A stretch of 53,107 nucleotides of DNA from Chondrus crispus (taxonomy: Eukaryota; Rhodophyta; Florideophyceae; Gigartinales; Gigartinaceae), in NCBI RefSeq assembly GCF_000350225.1, contig NW_005178745.1:1-53107 (forward strand). Direction: 5' to 3'. Positions 30,789-40,885 of this stretch are shown piece by piece (the stretch's first letter is position 1; every line of letters starts with the position of its first letter). Under the pieces are notes generated by a model that was given only the letters and a program-made list of their open reading frames with translations, made no database searches and was not told where the DNA came from. Position numbers and translations under genes: made by a program.

Positions 30789-32623
30789 CAACGCCTGCGC
30801 AGCGCGATAGCCCTCGAGAGTCCATCTGCGCGCGGCGACTTGCAGAACGATAGGGCGACGGTCGGCCAGGGCGGCGTGAAATTCTCGACGTTGAGGACTG
30901 TGGCGCCGGCGCCAATTGCGGACTGAAACCAAGCCTGACCTGACCAGTAGGGTGCGACGAGCACGCCGCGACCTAATTTCTGTAGGTACCGAACCCATAC
31001 TGGAAGCAAGGCGGGCCGAGGCAGCACGACTGGGTTGGTGAAGCGTGGGGTATAGCCGGAGAGGTCGTGTCCGTCGACGATGTCGAGGCGCTGAGCGAAG
31101 CGACGTCCCAGCAGGCGCGTGGCGGTTGGCGGTAGAGACCAAGCGTGACTGTCCCTGCGTCGGGAAAGGCGATCTGCCCAAGTGTTGACCACTGAGGGGA
31201 TGTGGCGCGTGGAGAGTGTGACGCCGTGTGCCTCGCATAGTGCCCGCAGCTCTCGTAGTCGTGAGAGTAAGCGAGGCGAGCGGGAAGTGAGATTGCGCAC
31301 GATATTTTCTGTTACCTTGCTGTCGGTGACTATCTCGACTTGCCGGGTACGCGCGTGTCGAACGAAGTGGCGCAGGCCGTACAGGGCCGCCAGAAGCTCC
31401 AACTCGTTGATATGGCTGCCCTCGTGGGAGGCGTCGAAGAAGCCTGACACTGGGACCATGCCGTTCCAAGTCGCTCCCCAGCCACCCATGCTGGCGTCTG
31501 TGAAAACCAAGGCGTCTGGGGCTGGCCATAAAATGCGACCGAGGTGCGGGTTTGTGCTGAGTCGAGCCCACCACTGTAGGTCCCGCATGCCCGCGTGTGA
31601 TAGGCGGGCCCGACCAGTTGCGGACCCAGTTAGGGAGTCGAACAACTCGCGCAGGCGCAGGCGGGCGTCGATCACGGCTGCGCTGACGCTGTTTCCGAGG
31701 CCAGCGAAGCGAGGAATGTCGGTAATCCTTACGAAACGACGGTGGTGTGACGCGTATCGCAGTAGTCGGCACGCCTGCGTCTCGATCTTGGAAAGTTTTG
31801 CGGCGCTTAGAAGAAACAGCGCGCATGACGTGTCGACCACGATCCCTAAGATTTCCAGCTGGCGGCGCCCGGTAAAGTCGCATTTGTGGGGATGTAGCTG
31901 GAGACCTAGCCCTGAGAATAGTTCCATGAATTCCAGCCCCAACGCTTGCGTATCCAACGGGCTTGCTGCCCCAGCGGTAGAACTCCGAGGCGCGCCATAA
32001 AAATCGTCCAGATAACCGAATACGCGGTGCCCTCTCCTGCGTAGAAAGGCGACGACGGGCCGCATGGCCTTTGTGAAAAACCATGGCGCCACGGACAGGC
32101 CACAGTTTAGACAGAGAGGGATGTAGATTGTGTCGTCGACCCTGAATGCCAGCCATTTTTGGTCGCGCCGGCGGAGGCGCAGGTGGTAATACGCGTCGCT
32201 GATGTCCGCCTTGAAGAGGGAATCGTTTGGATGGAGAACTGCCGCCAGGTCCCCTAGCTGATCCATCCTGAAAGTTCGCTGCTCCAGGGCGTCGTTGAGC
32301 GCGGAATAGTCCACCACTAGCCGCGGTTTCCGGGCCAACGTGGTCACGAATGCAGGGGAGACGCGTCTTCCCCCCTGGAGCCCCTGGGTCTCGACGGGCG
32401 TCGCCCTCCTCACAAATCCCAGTGTGAGCCACCTCTGAATTTCCTTCGAAGCGAAGTCGGCGCCATCCGGATCGAGGGAATACGCCGATCGGGATTGGAA
32501 TCTGGGTTCCGATTTCCACGGGAGCTGAATCCCGAACCTGATCTGCCGTAAAAGCCACGGGCTGGCTCCGATCCGCTCCCACTCCGCGTAGGATGCTCCG
32601 ACGCGAACAAATGGGGCTAACAT
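30788..32623 (-). CDS. Reverse transcriptase/RNase H of the Ngaro/PAT-like element
   Basis: A 611-aa protein starting MLAPFVRVGASYAEW. RT motifs: RRVSPAFVTTLARKPRLVVD (~85-105), LFKADISDAYYHLRL (~137-150) and the catalytic YLDD at 204-207. RNase H follows with FTDASMGGWG (~374-383), INELELLAALYGL (~405-417), VTDSK (~432-436) and NTWADRLSR. The C-terminus has the PYWSGQAWF block found after RNase H in DIRS-like elements. There is no methyltransferase or protease domain. Its ATG overlaps the gag stop (TAATG) and its TGA overlaps the recombinase ATG. Confidence 0.93.
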   Translation of the reverse strand: MLAPFVRVGASYAEWERIGASPWLLRQIRFGIQLPWKSEPRFQSRSAYSLDPDGADFASKEIQRWLTLGFVRRATPVETQGLQGGRRVSPAFVTTLARKPRLVVDYSALNDALEQRTFRMDQLGDLAAVLHPNDSLFKADISDAYYHLRLRRRDQKWLAFRVDDTIYIPLCLNCGLSVAPWFFTKAMRPVVAFLRRRGHRVFGYLDDFYGAPRSSTAGAASPLDTQALGLEFMELFSGLGLQLHPHKCDFTGRRQLEILGIVVDTSCALFLLSAAKLSKIETQACRLLRYASHHRRFVRITDIPRFAGLGNSVSAAVIDARLRLRELFDSLTGSATGRARLSHAGMRDLQWWARLSTNPHLGRILWPAPDALVFTDASMGGWGATWNGMVPVSGFFDASHEGSHINELELLAALYGLRHFVRHARTRQVEIVTDSKVTENIVRNLTSRSPRLLSRLRELRALCEAHGVTLSTRHIPSVVNTWADRLSRRRDSHAWSLPPTATRLLGRRFAQRLDIVDGHDLSGYTPRFTNPVVLPRPALLPVWVRYLQKLGRGVLVAPYWSGQAWFQSAIGAGATVLNVENFTPPWPTVALSFCKSPRADGLSRAIALRRR

Positions 32624-33717
32624 TACTTAGTTCCCCTGCTGCCTCCCCGACGGGCGGAGTGGCCGCCCTGCGCGTTTCCTCTTGTGGACCCACGACCTGC
32701 TCTCTCGATGCGAGTGCGTCCGCGGCCGCTGCCTGATCCAGTTCCGCCTGCAGCGCGCGTCGAACCGCTGAGCTGGTCCTTGATCCCGACTGTTCGCCTC
32801 CCGGCGCGAATGGCCGCCGATTTGACAGCCTGTCGCTGTTGCTGCCGGAATGCCTGCCTTCCAGCGATACTGTACCCGGCAGCCGGGGAGATGAAAGTTG
32901 AGAGAAGTTCGGGGTCGGCGACTCCAGCTGCTCCTTGTCGTCCACAGAGGACTTCGTAGCGGGAGGCGTTGAGCTCGTACGTGCCGAATACAGCGATTTG
33001 GGCGTCTGAGATCGCCTCGAAAACCTCCAGGACCGGTCCTTGGAGGTCGTCCGGTAGAGCCTCCACAACCTCGATTCTCTGGATGAGCTCCGTGAGGCTG
33101 TCCACGAGGGTGTTGTTGACGGTAGTTGTGTAAGCTGCTGTACAGTAGAGGTTAGCTGCCTCCTCTTCTCTTCCTGTGCTAGCTGATCCTGACCCAAACG
33201 TTTGGTAGTGATCGATCGATTCGGGCTTAAACCCAACCGAGCGTAGAGGATGGAAGCGCTGTGGGACGGAGAATCTCGGGGAGATCCGATTGTGGCAATT
33301 CTTCTCGTACCAACGCTTTGAAAAGGCGACAAGGGCTCCTTCTCCAAGATACTCCTGGTCTTCGTCGTCTTCTCCGTCGTCCTGATATTCCTTATCTTCG
33401 CACTCACTGTCTGTGTTTCCTGCCGGAGACGGTCCAGCCCCTTCCTGACCCCCTTCGCCGCCCGGTGTGGCTGCACCCTCGTTATTCCTCTGGGCGTCTC
33501 CGGTAGCGTCTTCCTCTGGCCGGGGGGCACGAGTTCCCTCGCTGGGGGCGGGGTCGAGTGCCTCTGCGCTTGCGGCTGCCGGAGCGCTGGGGGCTCTAGC
33601 ATCCCTAGCGTCTATCGCTGTGGAGACGCTTGCAGCAATTAGGGATTGTAGCGCTTCGATTTGCGCTTGGCTGAAAGCTATTGGCTGTTCTGGAGCCGCG
33701 TCCTGATTGTCAGCCAT
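32623..33717 (-). CDS. Gag-like protein of the Ngaro/PAT-like element
   Basis: A 364-aa protein from MADNQDAAPEQPIAFSQ; the frame is open upstream into repeat A1 but this is the first Met outside the repeat. The N-terminal half is Ala/Glu/Asp-rich with an acidic tract (residues ~105-125). The middle is helical (LVDSLTELIQRIEVVEAL), and the C-terminus is a Gly/Arg/Ser-rich nucleic-acid-binding tail (GSGSGRGRTRIERAGRGS). There is no zinc knuckle. Position as first ORF before RT supports the gag assignment. Confidence 0.75.
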   Translation of the reverse strand: MADNQDAAPEQPIAFSQAQIEALQSLIAASVSTAIDARDARAPSAPAAASAEALDPAPSEGTRAPRPEEDATGDAQRNNEGAATPGGEGGQEGAGPSPAGNTDSECEDKEYQDDGEDDEDQEYLGEGALVAFSKRWYEKNCHNRISPRFSVPQRFHPLRSVGFKPESIDHYQTFGSGSASTGREEEAANLYCTAAYTTTVNNTLVDSLTELIQRIEVVEALPDDLQGPVLEVFEAISDAQIAVFGTYELNASRYEVLCGRQGAAGVADPELLSTFISPAAGYSIAGRQAFRQQQRQAVKSAAIRAGRRTVGIKDQLSGSTRAAGGTGSGSGRGRTRIERAGRGSTRGNAQGGHSARRGGSRGTK

Positions 33718-33792
33718 TCCTGTAGGCGGTGCCCTCCAGGAGATTGTGTCAGACCTCCGCGAGTTTCTCACGGGGAAGTTCGCTCTCGAGAT

Positions 33793-33993
33793 AAAGCGAG
33801 AAGCGAAATGACTGCCGAACGGAGCACGTCCCCAATGGGAGTTCGGGGGACTGAAATACAGTATTCCCTCAAGCACCGCCGCGGTCGACGGCGGCGGTGG
33901 CGTGACTGCGTGATGTGACGGTCACGTTCAGATTCCCCCCTTGCCCCAATGAGCGCTGGGGGATTACATGGTGATTCCACAATACCGTTCGTA
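33793..33993 (-). repeat. Split direct repeat A1
   Basis: 201 bp at the 5' end of the element (minus-strand reading); its outer end is CCGTTCGTA followed by the resumed LTR (TTTTATG). One mismatch to A2. Confidence 0.93.
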
Positions 33994-34255
33994 TTTTATG
34001 CTTGATCACCCGGCGCCGGCGAGCTCGCTGGAGCTCGCGAGACCCACTTGGACGAGGACCAAGTGTCCTGATAAAAGCTACAATTCCGGGGGCAGTCGGA
34101 GAGGAGACGGACGGAGCCCCCGTGGGTCTGGGTACCCTATATTTTTGCCTATCCTTCCGTTTGCCCCTGCTGCGCACGAACTAGAACGGATACTTTCGTC
34201 CCTTCCGTGCCGTCCGTCCCTTCACCCTACGCACCACTGAACCCGTTCTACTGCA
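33994..34255 (+). repeat. 5' LTR of copia element, right fragment
   Basis: 262 bp that continue the LTR after the nested insertion; with the 60-bp left fragment they sum exactly to the 322-bp 3' LTR. It ends TACTGCA before the internal region. Confidence 0.95.
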
Positions 34256-34258
34256 GTT

Positions 34259-35591
34259 GTGGGCCCAGGGATCTCAAATGAGAAGGACAGGTTCTATCTC
34301 GATCCTCCCCTCTTTTCCCCGTTTGGTGATCCGCAAGACTGGCGCCGTAAGGTATCTCGTTGGGTAGATCTCATTGCATCAGCAGCCCAGCGAGGAAATG
34401 ACAAGACGTATAAAACGTTTTACGCCACCCTCGGGCGTCAGCTGTATGATCGTGGTCTACCAACCGCTCAACAATCTATTGTGGATGAGACTCAGGCAAA
34501 GAAAATCATTGACTACAAGCAAGATGACCAGATCGCAGCCGTCAGAGACATTGTCGAACTGGTCGCCGTCGACCCTCCAATTGCCATGGTCACTCGCCTG
34601 ATAACTTCTTTCAACAGAGTCTCTACCTGTCGCCGAAAGAAGGGAGAAGAACTTCCGATCTTTGTTTCCCGCTTTCGAGGCCTAGCTGCCGAACACCTAA
34701 TGCACAGCAACTCCTCTGCTTCATCCCAGATTGGGGAGGTGCTGGCCATTACCCTTCTCAACAATGCAAACCTTGAAGAAGGGACGCTCACAAATGCAAA
34801 GCTCCAGCTCATTGGGCTTGCAGAAGCTCGAAAGGGGAATGAAAATAGTGCCGACATAAAGCAGGTGTCTGTCGAAGCTCTTTCAGATCTCCGGAATATG
34901 GTGCAAGAGATTGTGGAAATTTCTCCAAATCATCAGCTCGCACTATTCAAACTCTGAGAACCGTGATAACGGAAACCCACAGCAAAGTCAAAGAGGCTGC
35001 AAAATCCGTGACTCATAAACTTGATGCTCTGATTGCCCCCGATGTGGCCAATACTGAGCAGGATTCAATCGCTCAAATCATCATGGCGACTAAGGACGTC
35101 TGTAGGCTTCACCTTGACGATGCTGTATCTGTGCTCCGTAACCTAAGTGTCTCTTCTCTCAGCAACGCTGCGTCCCTGTCTGCCAAGGAGATTGAATACA
35201 TCGTCCACCGTCGCATACAGAAAACTCTTCTTAGCTCTTCTGTTCAAGGCGGGATTGCTCAACTCCGCCAAAACCAACATCAAACTGCTGGTGCAACTTC
35301 ATATGCAGACGCTCCGAATGTCTTTAAAATGAGTCAAAAACAGAAGCGGTCTAGAAACGGCCACAAAAAAAGGGCAACGGTAGAGGCAGTTCTCTCCCCC
35401 AAGCAACCAGCGAACAAGTCTGTTATGATTGCGGAGAGAAAGATCACTACAGAGGTGACCTGAAATGCCCTTTTCCCAGTTACCTGACGAAAAGAATTCG
35501 ACAAAAAGAGTCAGGACGTCCGCAACCGGGTTCGAAGAAGCCCGCCAGGTTTTTTCAGGAAGGCTCCAGTTCGGGAGAGAGACGCAACTAA
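34259..35591 (+). pseudogene. Copia gag, frameshifted
   Basis: Three successive frames are needed. The first (34259-34957) carries the Ty1/copia gag helical region (DPQDWRRKVSRWVDLIASAA and following) and has no early ATG. The second runs ~34950-35370. The third, after a run of seven A at ~35364-35370, gives KKGNGRGSSLPQATSEQVCY and then a zinc knuckle (CYDCGEKDHYRGDLKC). The shift in the A-run is a typical replication or sequencing slip. Knuckle spacing is C-x2-C-x4-H-x6-C instead of the usual x4. Not functional as read. Confidence 0.8.
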
Positions 35592-38500
35592 GTCTCGTTA
35601 CCGGACGTGAGGCCGCATCGGACGTCGCTGTCGGGAAATCGGACCCCAATCCGGTCCTTGATGTCGGTTGTCCTCGCAGTGTTGGCGGTGCCGACTCAGC
35701 TGCCGCACTGTGCCAAGCACTTGGAATAGACCTGATTCTTCGTGCACTCGACTGTGAGCCGTTCTATCACGACTATGGAATGCACTGTAGCGAAGCTGAA
35801 CTTGCAGTAGCCATCTGGGACCTTCCGTTGGAAGACATGCAAGGTAATCATGTCACGATCCCATTTTACGTTACGCCTGGAAAAGGCGTACTTCTTCAAG
35901 GAAATGAAATTATTCATAAGTCCAACCTCCTCGGCCCGAGAAACATACTTGAGATTCCACCAGGCGTATGTGAACTCTCTAAGGAAGCCCTCACATTCCA
36001 AACATACAACGAGCCTGTTTCTCAAACGGACAAGGATCGGGTGAGAACGTATCTCTTCGTGGTCCCTGCCCAGTCAAATTCGTTCAAGTCCTACTTCGTA
36101 AGCTACCAGGCGCTCAGCGCCACACCTGAAGACCACAGGGCTTTGACGAAAGGCTACTACGCACATGGGAAGGTGGCGAAGCGATTTGCCACCAAGCTTC
36201 ATGGATATTCCCATCTACCTTCGACTGATATGATTGAGCTTTGCAGGAGAGGAGGGATAATGAACCCTGTCCTTCGGCAAGCACTGAAACAAGTCGTTCA
36301 TAACTGCACATCTTGTAAGTCCACTGGAAGGCCTTTGGCCTCCCGCAAGGTTTCTTTCGGCAAGATACTGTCCACTTTCAATGCCCATGTAAAAATCGAC
36401 TACACGTACATCGCAGAGATGGACAATGTCCCAATTCTGCACCTTGTAGATGTACACACGGCTTTTTCAGTAACAATCATCATGGATTCAAGAGAAATGG
36501 AAGCAGCTACGAGAGCTATCGACAGCCACTGGTGTCAAGTGCACGGACCGCCATCTCGAATGTCTGGAGATCAGGAATTCAACACCAAAGCTTTTCGGGA
36601 ATTTCTGAATTACTATCACATTGAGTTTAAAGACCGCCCAGCTCGGAGGCACAACAAACTCGGTGTTGTCGAAAGCAAGAATGCCGTTGTGCGCATAATC
36701 TCACAGCGCATACTCAACGATGCTGAATTCTTCAAGGCGTCTCGAGGTATACAATACACCCATGCCGACGTTCTCTCTCGCGCAACATATCTCAGTAACG
36801 TGCTGTACGGCGCAAAGAGGTTGAGCAGTTTCGAGATGGCACGTGGATATACTCCGTCGGTTGCTGGTTTGCCACAGAGCAAAGTCTCCAAGGAACTCGT
36901 CATTGCGCATGAAGAACAAGTTGCTCGCAGAGCACTGCGACTTCTCAACAATGGTCGCTCTCTCCATGTACTCCTCCCAGACTCCCTCACTAAGGGGCAA
37001 AGGTATTTCTTCAAGCGCGGACCGAAGTTTGGCAAGTGGCAAAAAGGATACGTTCGCTCTGTAGACCCACACATGATAACGATATCCACGAATGAGGAAC
37101 ACAAAGCAATGCCAGTGAGAGCTGCCCTTGAGGACGTTCGGATTTCTCCGACCTCAAGCCTGTTGAAAGAACTCGACAGCATTCACTTTCTATTCCCACG
37201 CTCATCCTCTCTCATCGAAGAACAAAACTTCGATGATCAACAACAAGAGCTACTCGTTGGAGATGACCAATTTCCAACGATTCTCCAGACCGAAGACATT
37301 CGTCAAGAGACAAGGGAAGACTCCTTTCCCAACGTGAACGCGGAAGAACAGGTTCCCGCCACTGACCAATCACAAGAGGATGATCTCCCCGATGCTGCAC
37401 TGTCGCACACCGGCGACGTATGGAAACTATTCGAAAGTGAATCAGCACTTTGGTCAAGTCATCCCTCATCAAAAGACCTATTCAAGGAGGATGGGTGTAC
37501 GCGGATCGTGGACATGCCGTATAGGGATGTTGCTAAGAACAGCAAAGATGGGATCAAAACTCCGCTACAAGAACCAAGCTGCGCAGCCGCCGATCACCAA
37601 GATATCGAAAAATCGATCGTCCCGGCTCGTCCAAAAAAGGATATAGGTTCTGTACAGATGCGCCGTCCGTCCCCGCTCCCATGCGCATTGACCTCCAGCG
37701 AACAAGTGCTTCTCCAGCAAGCTCGTGAGGTACTGGGCAACACCACAGCATCGGAGTTCCAGCTGCTGTTCTTGCCGCGTTGGCTTGTCGAAAAATCTAT
37801 CGCCCGTGAAAAGGAAAACTATGAAGGAAGTTACGAGGAGGTCCACATGAAGTCTCTTCCACCATATGCAAACCTTATCACGTCGCACCACTTCTTTCAA
37901 GTCAAGCATGATGGCGCAGAGGATAAGCTCAAACTTAAGTGCCGTCTTGTGCCACACGGGAACAGAGATCGAGACAAGGAAAAAGTTCGAAAGGACTCAG
38001 CAACAGCCCAGTTTCCTGTCATCCGCATAGTCCTTTCTCTGGCAGCCATCATAAGGTTCTCCCTAGCGACAATTGACGTCAAGGGAGCTTACCTACAAGG
38101 AGGTTCTCTCGGCCGAGATATCTACGTGCGACCGCCGAAGGGATGGGCAACATCACCAAGCGTTGTTTGGAAAATGATCAAGCCCGCCTACGGTATCGTA
38201 GAATCCGGTCGGCTTTGGCAAATCACAGTCGAAACTGGATGATTGGTAAGGGAATCATACAAATTCCGGGACTCCCGCAGCTCTTCGTCAAACGCCAAAG
38301 CAACTCCCGTATCCAACTTGTGATTGCGAAAGTGGTGGACGACTTCCTGATTCCAGGTTCACGCCAAGCCATCGATGAGTTCCACTCTCAGATTTCAAAA
38401 CGTTTCACCATTGGACGCTTCCTCACCGGCCCTGACCTTATCTTCAACAGGCTTCACATACATCAAGACGCCGACTGCTCCGTACATGTTAACATGCAAG

Positions 38501-39324
38501 AGTACCTAGATAAGATACTTCCAATACAAATCACCCGTGAACGTCGCAAAGAATGGAACTCACCCTGTTTAATGGACGAAATAACCCGTTACCTTGGACT
38601 CACTGGCTCCCTCAACTTCTTGGGACACGGTGTAATGCCTCAAGCGTCATTCGCTGCAAGCCACCTAAAACAACGAATCGGCAGGCTTACAGTATCCCAT
38701 CTAGTCGAAGCCAACAAAGTCTTCAAAGAGATACAAGCCCTCCGTCCGTCGCTCCTATACCGCTCCTTCCCTTACATCGTCGCTGAGCCGCGATACTTGG
38801 CCTTCTCCGACGCCAGCCAGGGGTCTTCGTCGTATGGGCAAACAGGATATATCTCGGGTATATTCCTGCCTGCGAGGGGTGGAGATGTTGTGTACCACGT
38901 ACTTGACTGGCTCAGCTGCAAGCAGGCTAGAGTGTCTTTCTCCTCAATTGGAGCGGAAATCCTAGCTGCAGCCGCAGCGGCAGATCGGGGTGCCCTCATG
39001 GCCGAAAGAATGGAGGACGTCAATGGCTCGCCAGTCACGCTCCCATTCGTTCTCACCATAGATTCCCATGGTCTTTACTCCACGGTAACAACATTGCACG
39101 AGGGTGCTGATTATCGGCTGCGCCCTACCGTAGCGAGGATGAGGGATTCCTTTGAGAGCGGCGAGATATCCGTAATGCAATGGATTCCAGGCAAGCGTAA
39201 CTTGGCAGATGCGTTGACAAAACGAAACCTCGAGATGTATCGAGCTCTCAACTCGGTAATGACAAAGGGTCTCATTGACAGCAAAACCTTTGAGAAAGCA
39301 GAACGAGTAACTTTCTTATCCTAA
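35465..39324 (+). pseudogene. Copia pol: protease, integrase, RT, RNase H, frameshifted in RT
   Basis: Frame 35465-38242 gives an aspartic protease core LDVGCPRSV (~65-73), an integrase HHCC zinc domain (HGYSHLP...CTSCKSTGRP), a DDE core (KIDYTY, SGDQEFN, GVVESKNAVV) and the N-terminal half of RT (KAYL-type block IDVKGAYLQGG). The frame then shifts near 38200-38245; the second frame continues with VVDDFL (the RT active site) and RNase H (FSDASQGSSSYGQTGY, SSIGAEILAAAAAAD, LTIDSHG, WIPGKRNLADALTKR). Integrase before RT identifies copia. The single frameshift within RT would abolish polymerase. Confidence 0.9.
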
Positions 39325-39350
39325 GTCACTTGTTTACTGCGGCGCTTTGC

Positions 39351-40709
39351 TCAACGCCTCCCATGTCTAAATTGTGCTGAAGAGTACAGTGATGGTCCCC
39401 TTTTTTGCGAACGAGGCTTCTTCCGACATTTCTTATATGGCTTCTTACCGACAGTTTGTTTCCGAAGCCTTCGAGCCTCGTTTACACTGGAGAATCGGAA
39501 GCCGTTGCCCATGCACGCATTGAACACTTTCGGTTCCAAGTGCAGAGCATACTGCTCAGCTAAATCTAGCACTTCCTTTCGTGCTAAATCGAACACGACG
39601 GTATGGTTGATCTTATCGTTATGGGCATCGACGCCTTCGAGAGAAGCAATATACAAACCGTCCTTAGCCTCAGCCGAGAAGATCCAAGAGCTGAACGTGG
39701 CGCCATGAAGGTGAATGTGCTCTAGCGTGTACCTCCTCATATTAGTCTGGAGCCATGCCCCAGCCTGGCTTAGGTTTGACGCACCAACGGGCCCACGATT
39801 TATCATGTCTTCCGCAACTGCAGTACCACCAATGATGTGTAAGCCATTTGCTATTGCTGCACGAATACATTCCCCGTTACGACTGCAGATGAAAACGTGG
39901 CGGTCAGGAACAAAGAGTTCCTGTGCTAACAATGATGGTCCCCGAATTCCGGAGGCGCTCACGGAATAAAACGTATCCGGGTTCCGGACACAGAACTCAT
40001 CTACATTCAATAGCCACTGACGTTTAGCGCGAGATGAGGAATCTAGGACGTATTGCGGTGACGAAGTGGAATCGCAAGACAAAACTGTGGAACATGAGCT
40101 ATTGCATCCATCAGTATCGCGAGAGGGGACCTGAAAGCTTTCGATTGTGTGAAAGCGAATTGGCCAAAATGTGTCTGCGCCGCCATGCTTCACTGCCGAC
40201 GCATAATATGTTGATGCATTCCAGCCATGCTTCTTTCCAGAAGCCAATACGACCCGCTTGATTGTGTAATCAGCATCGTCGGATGCGCCGTCTTCGTCTT
40301 CGTCGAATCCCATTCGAATGATTGTGCCAGCGTCCATGGTCGCCCCCTCCAGATCCTTCAGCCAGCAAATCAGCGCTTCCATACCATCCCAGGGCAAGAC
40401 CAAGCTGAACAGTAGATCCATCGCAGACGCACGCCGTGTGCCCCCCTCATGCCTGACTAGGGCTTCATCATTGCACCACGTCAGGGAGTGTACGCTGTAA
40501 TCATGCTCATCCTCTAATTCCATCCCCAGCGACACCACCATTCCAAAAGCCGTCACGTACCTCGGCCCGAAAGCGCTTATATACGGGTTGCGGATCAGGC
40601 TGGTGGAATGGGGTGCGCTGTAGAAGACTGGGAACGAACCGAACGCGCGTATGGAATGCAGGAGCCGGGTAGAGTGTGTCAGGTGCAAGTCACGTAAGGT
40701 CCAAGGCAA
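39351..40709 (-). CDS. Antisense ORF within the copia element, possible papain-like peptidase domain
   Basis: A 452-aa intact ORF on the opposite strand to gag-pol, between RNase H and the 3' LTR, ending 26 bp after the pol stop in convergent orientation. Start MPWTLRDLHL; a Met at residue 57 (MVVSLGMELEDEHD) is an alternative. Residues ~230-415 look like a folded domain. NGECIRAAIANGL (Cys281) resembles the catalytic-Cys helix of papain-like/C39-like peptidases; downstream lie INHTVVFD (His369, Asp374) and VLDLAEQ (Asp382). The C-terminus is Lys/Arg-rich with GKKPYKKCRKKPRSQKRG, possibly nuclear-localising or nucleic-acid-binding. No known copia protein fits. The peptidase assignment is inference from residue order only. 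Confidence 0.6.
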   Translation of the reverse strand: MPWTLRDLHLTHSTRLLHSIRAFGSFPVFYSAPHSTSLIRNPYISAFGPRYVTAFGMVVSLGMELEDEHDYSVHSLTWCNDEALVRHEGGTRRASAMDLLFSLVLPWDGMEALICWLKDLEGATMDAGTIIRMGFDEDEDGASDDADYTIKRVVLASGKKHGWNASTYYASAVKHGGADTFWPIRFHTIESFQVPSRDTDGCNSSCSTVLSCDSTSSPQYVLDSSSRAKRQWLLNVDEFCVRNPDTFYSVSASGIRGPSLLAQELFVPDRHVFICSRNGECIRAAIANGLHIIGGTAVAEDMINRGPVGASNLSQAGAWLQTNMRRYTLEHIHLHGATFSSWIFSAEAKDGLYIASLEGVDAHNDKINHTVVFDLARKEVLDLAEQYALHLEPKVFNACMGNGFRFSSVNEARRLRKQTVGKKPYKKCRKKPRSQKRGPSLYSSAQFRHGRR

Positions 40710-40885
40710 ACAGGAAGGTGTGGAATGGAACGAAAAAAACCGGTGGATTTGCGATTTTGGGGACGAGAAGAGTCGCGAGACGATGACTTTGACGCGATAT
40801 CGAGACAGAGGAGGGCTCGGGTCGCTTGACTTGGCCGCGGAATCTCACTGAAGGGATGGCAAGTTCCGTTAGCCGACGGGGTATG
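40710..40885. other. Leader of the antisense ORF, before the 3' LTR
   Basis: 176 bp between the antisense start and the 3' LTR. The purine-rich run GACAGAGGAGGGCTCGGG at ~40804-40821 could be a displaced polypurine tract, but no good tract touches the LTR. The antisense promoter may lie here or in the LTR. Confidence 0.4.

Larger units (their letters stand above)
29311..33993 (-). mobile_element. Tyrosine-recombinase retrotransposon (Ngaro/PAT-like, DIRS order), 4683 bp
   Basis: Inserted in the copia 5' LTR and read on the minus strand. Its ends are split direct repeats in the order A1 - ORFs - B1 - A2 - B2, as in Ngaro and PAT elements: A1 33793-33993, B1 29711-29750, A2 29510-29710, B2 29311-29350. 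A1 and A2 differ at one base in 201; B1 and B2 are identical over 40. Three intact ORFs encode gag, RT/RNase H and a tyrosine recombinase, with no integrase and no LTRs. There is no target duplication beyond a shared GTA. Intact ORFs and near-identical repeats imply a recent insertion. Confidence 0.93.

Noticed and set aside
31182..32000. 272-codon plus-strand ORF inside the retroelement
   Set aside because: Antisense to RT/RNase H; no recognisable domain.
30789..33602. Long upstream extension of the recombinase frame (about 937 codons)
   Set aside because: It overlaps gag and RT in another frame and translates to Arg/Ser/Pro-rich sequence without domains; the ATG overlapping the RT stop is a much better start.
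34259..39324. Separate gag, protease/integrase and RT ORFs as a programmed multi-frame expression strategy
   Set aside because: Frames change at arbitrary places, including inside RT and in an A7 run, and gag lacks an ATG; decay by indels (or sequencing slips) is simpler.
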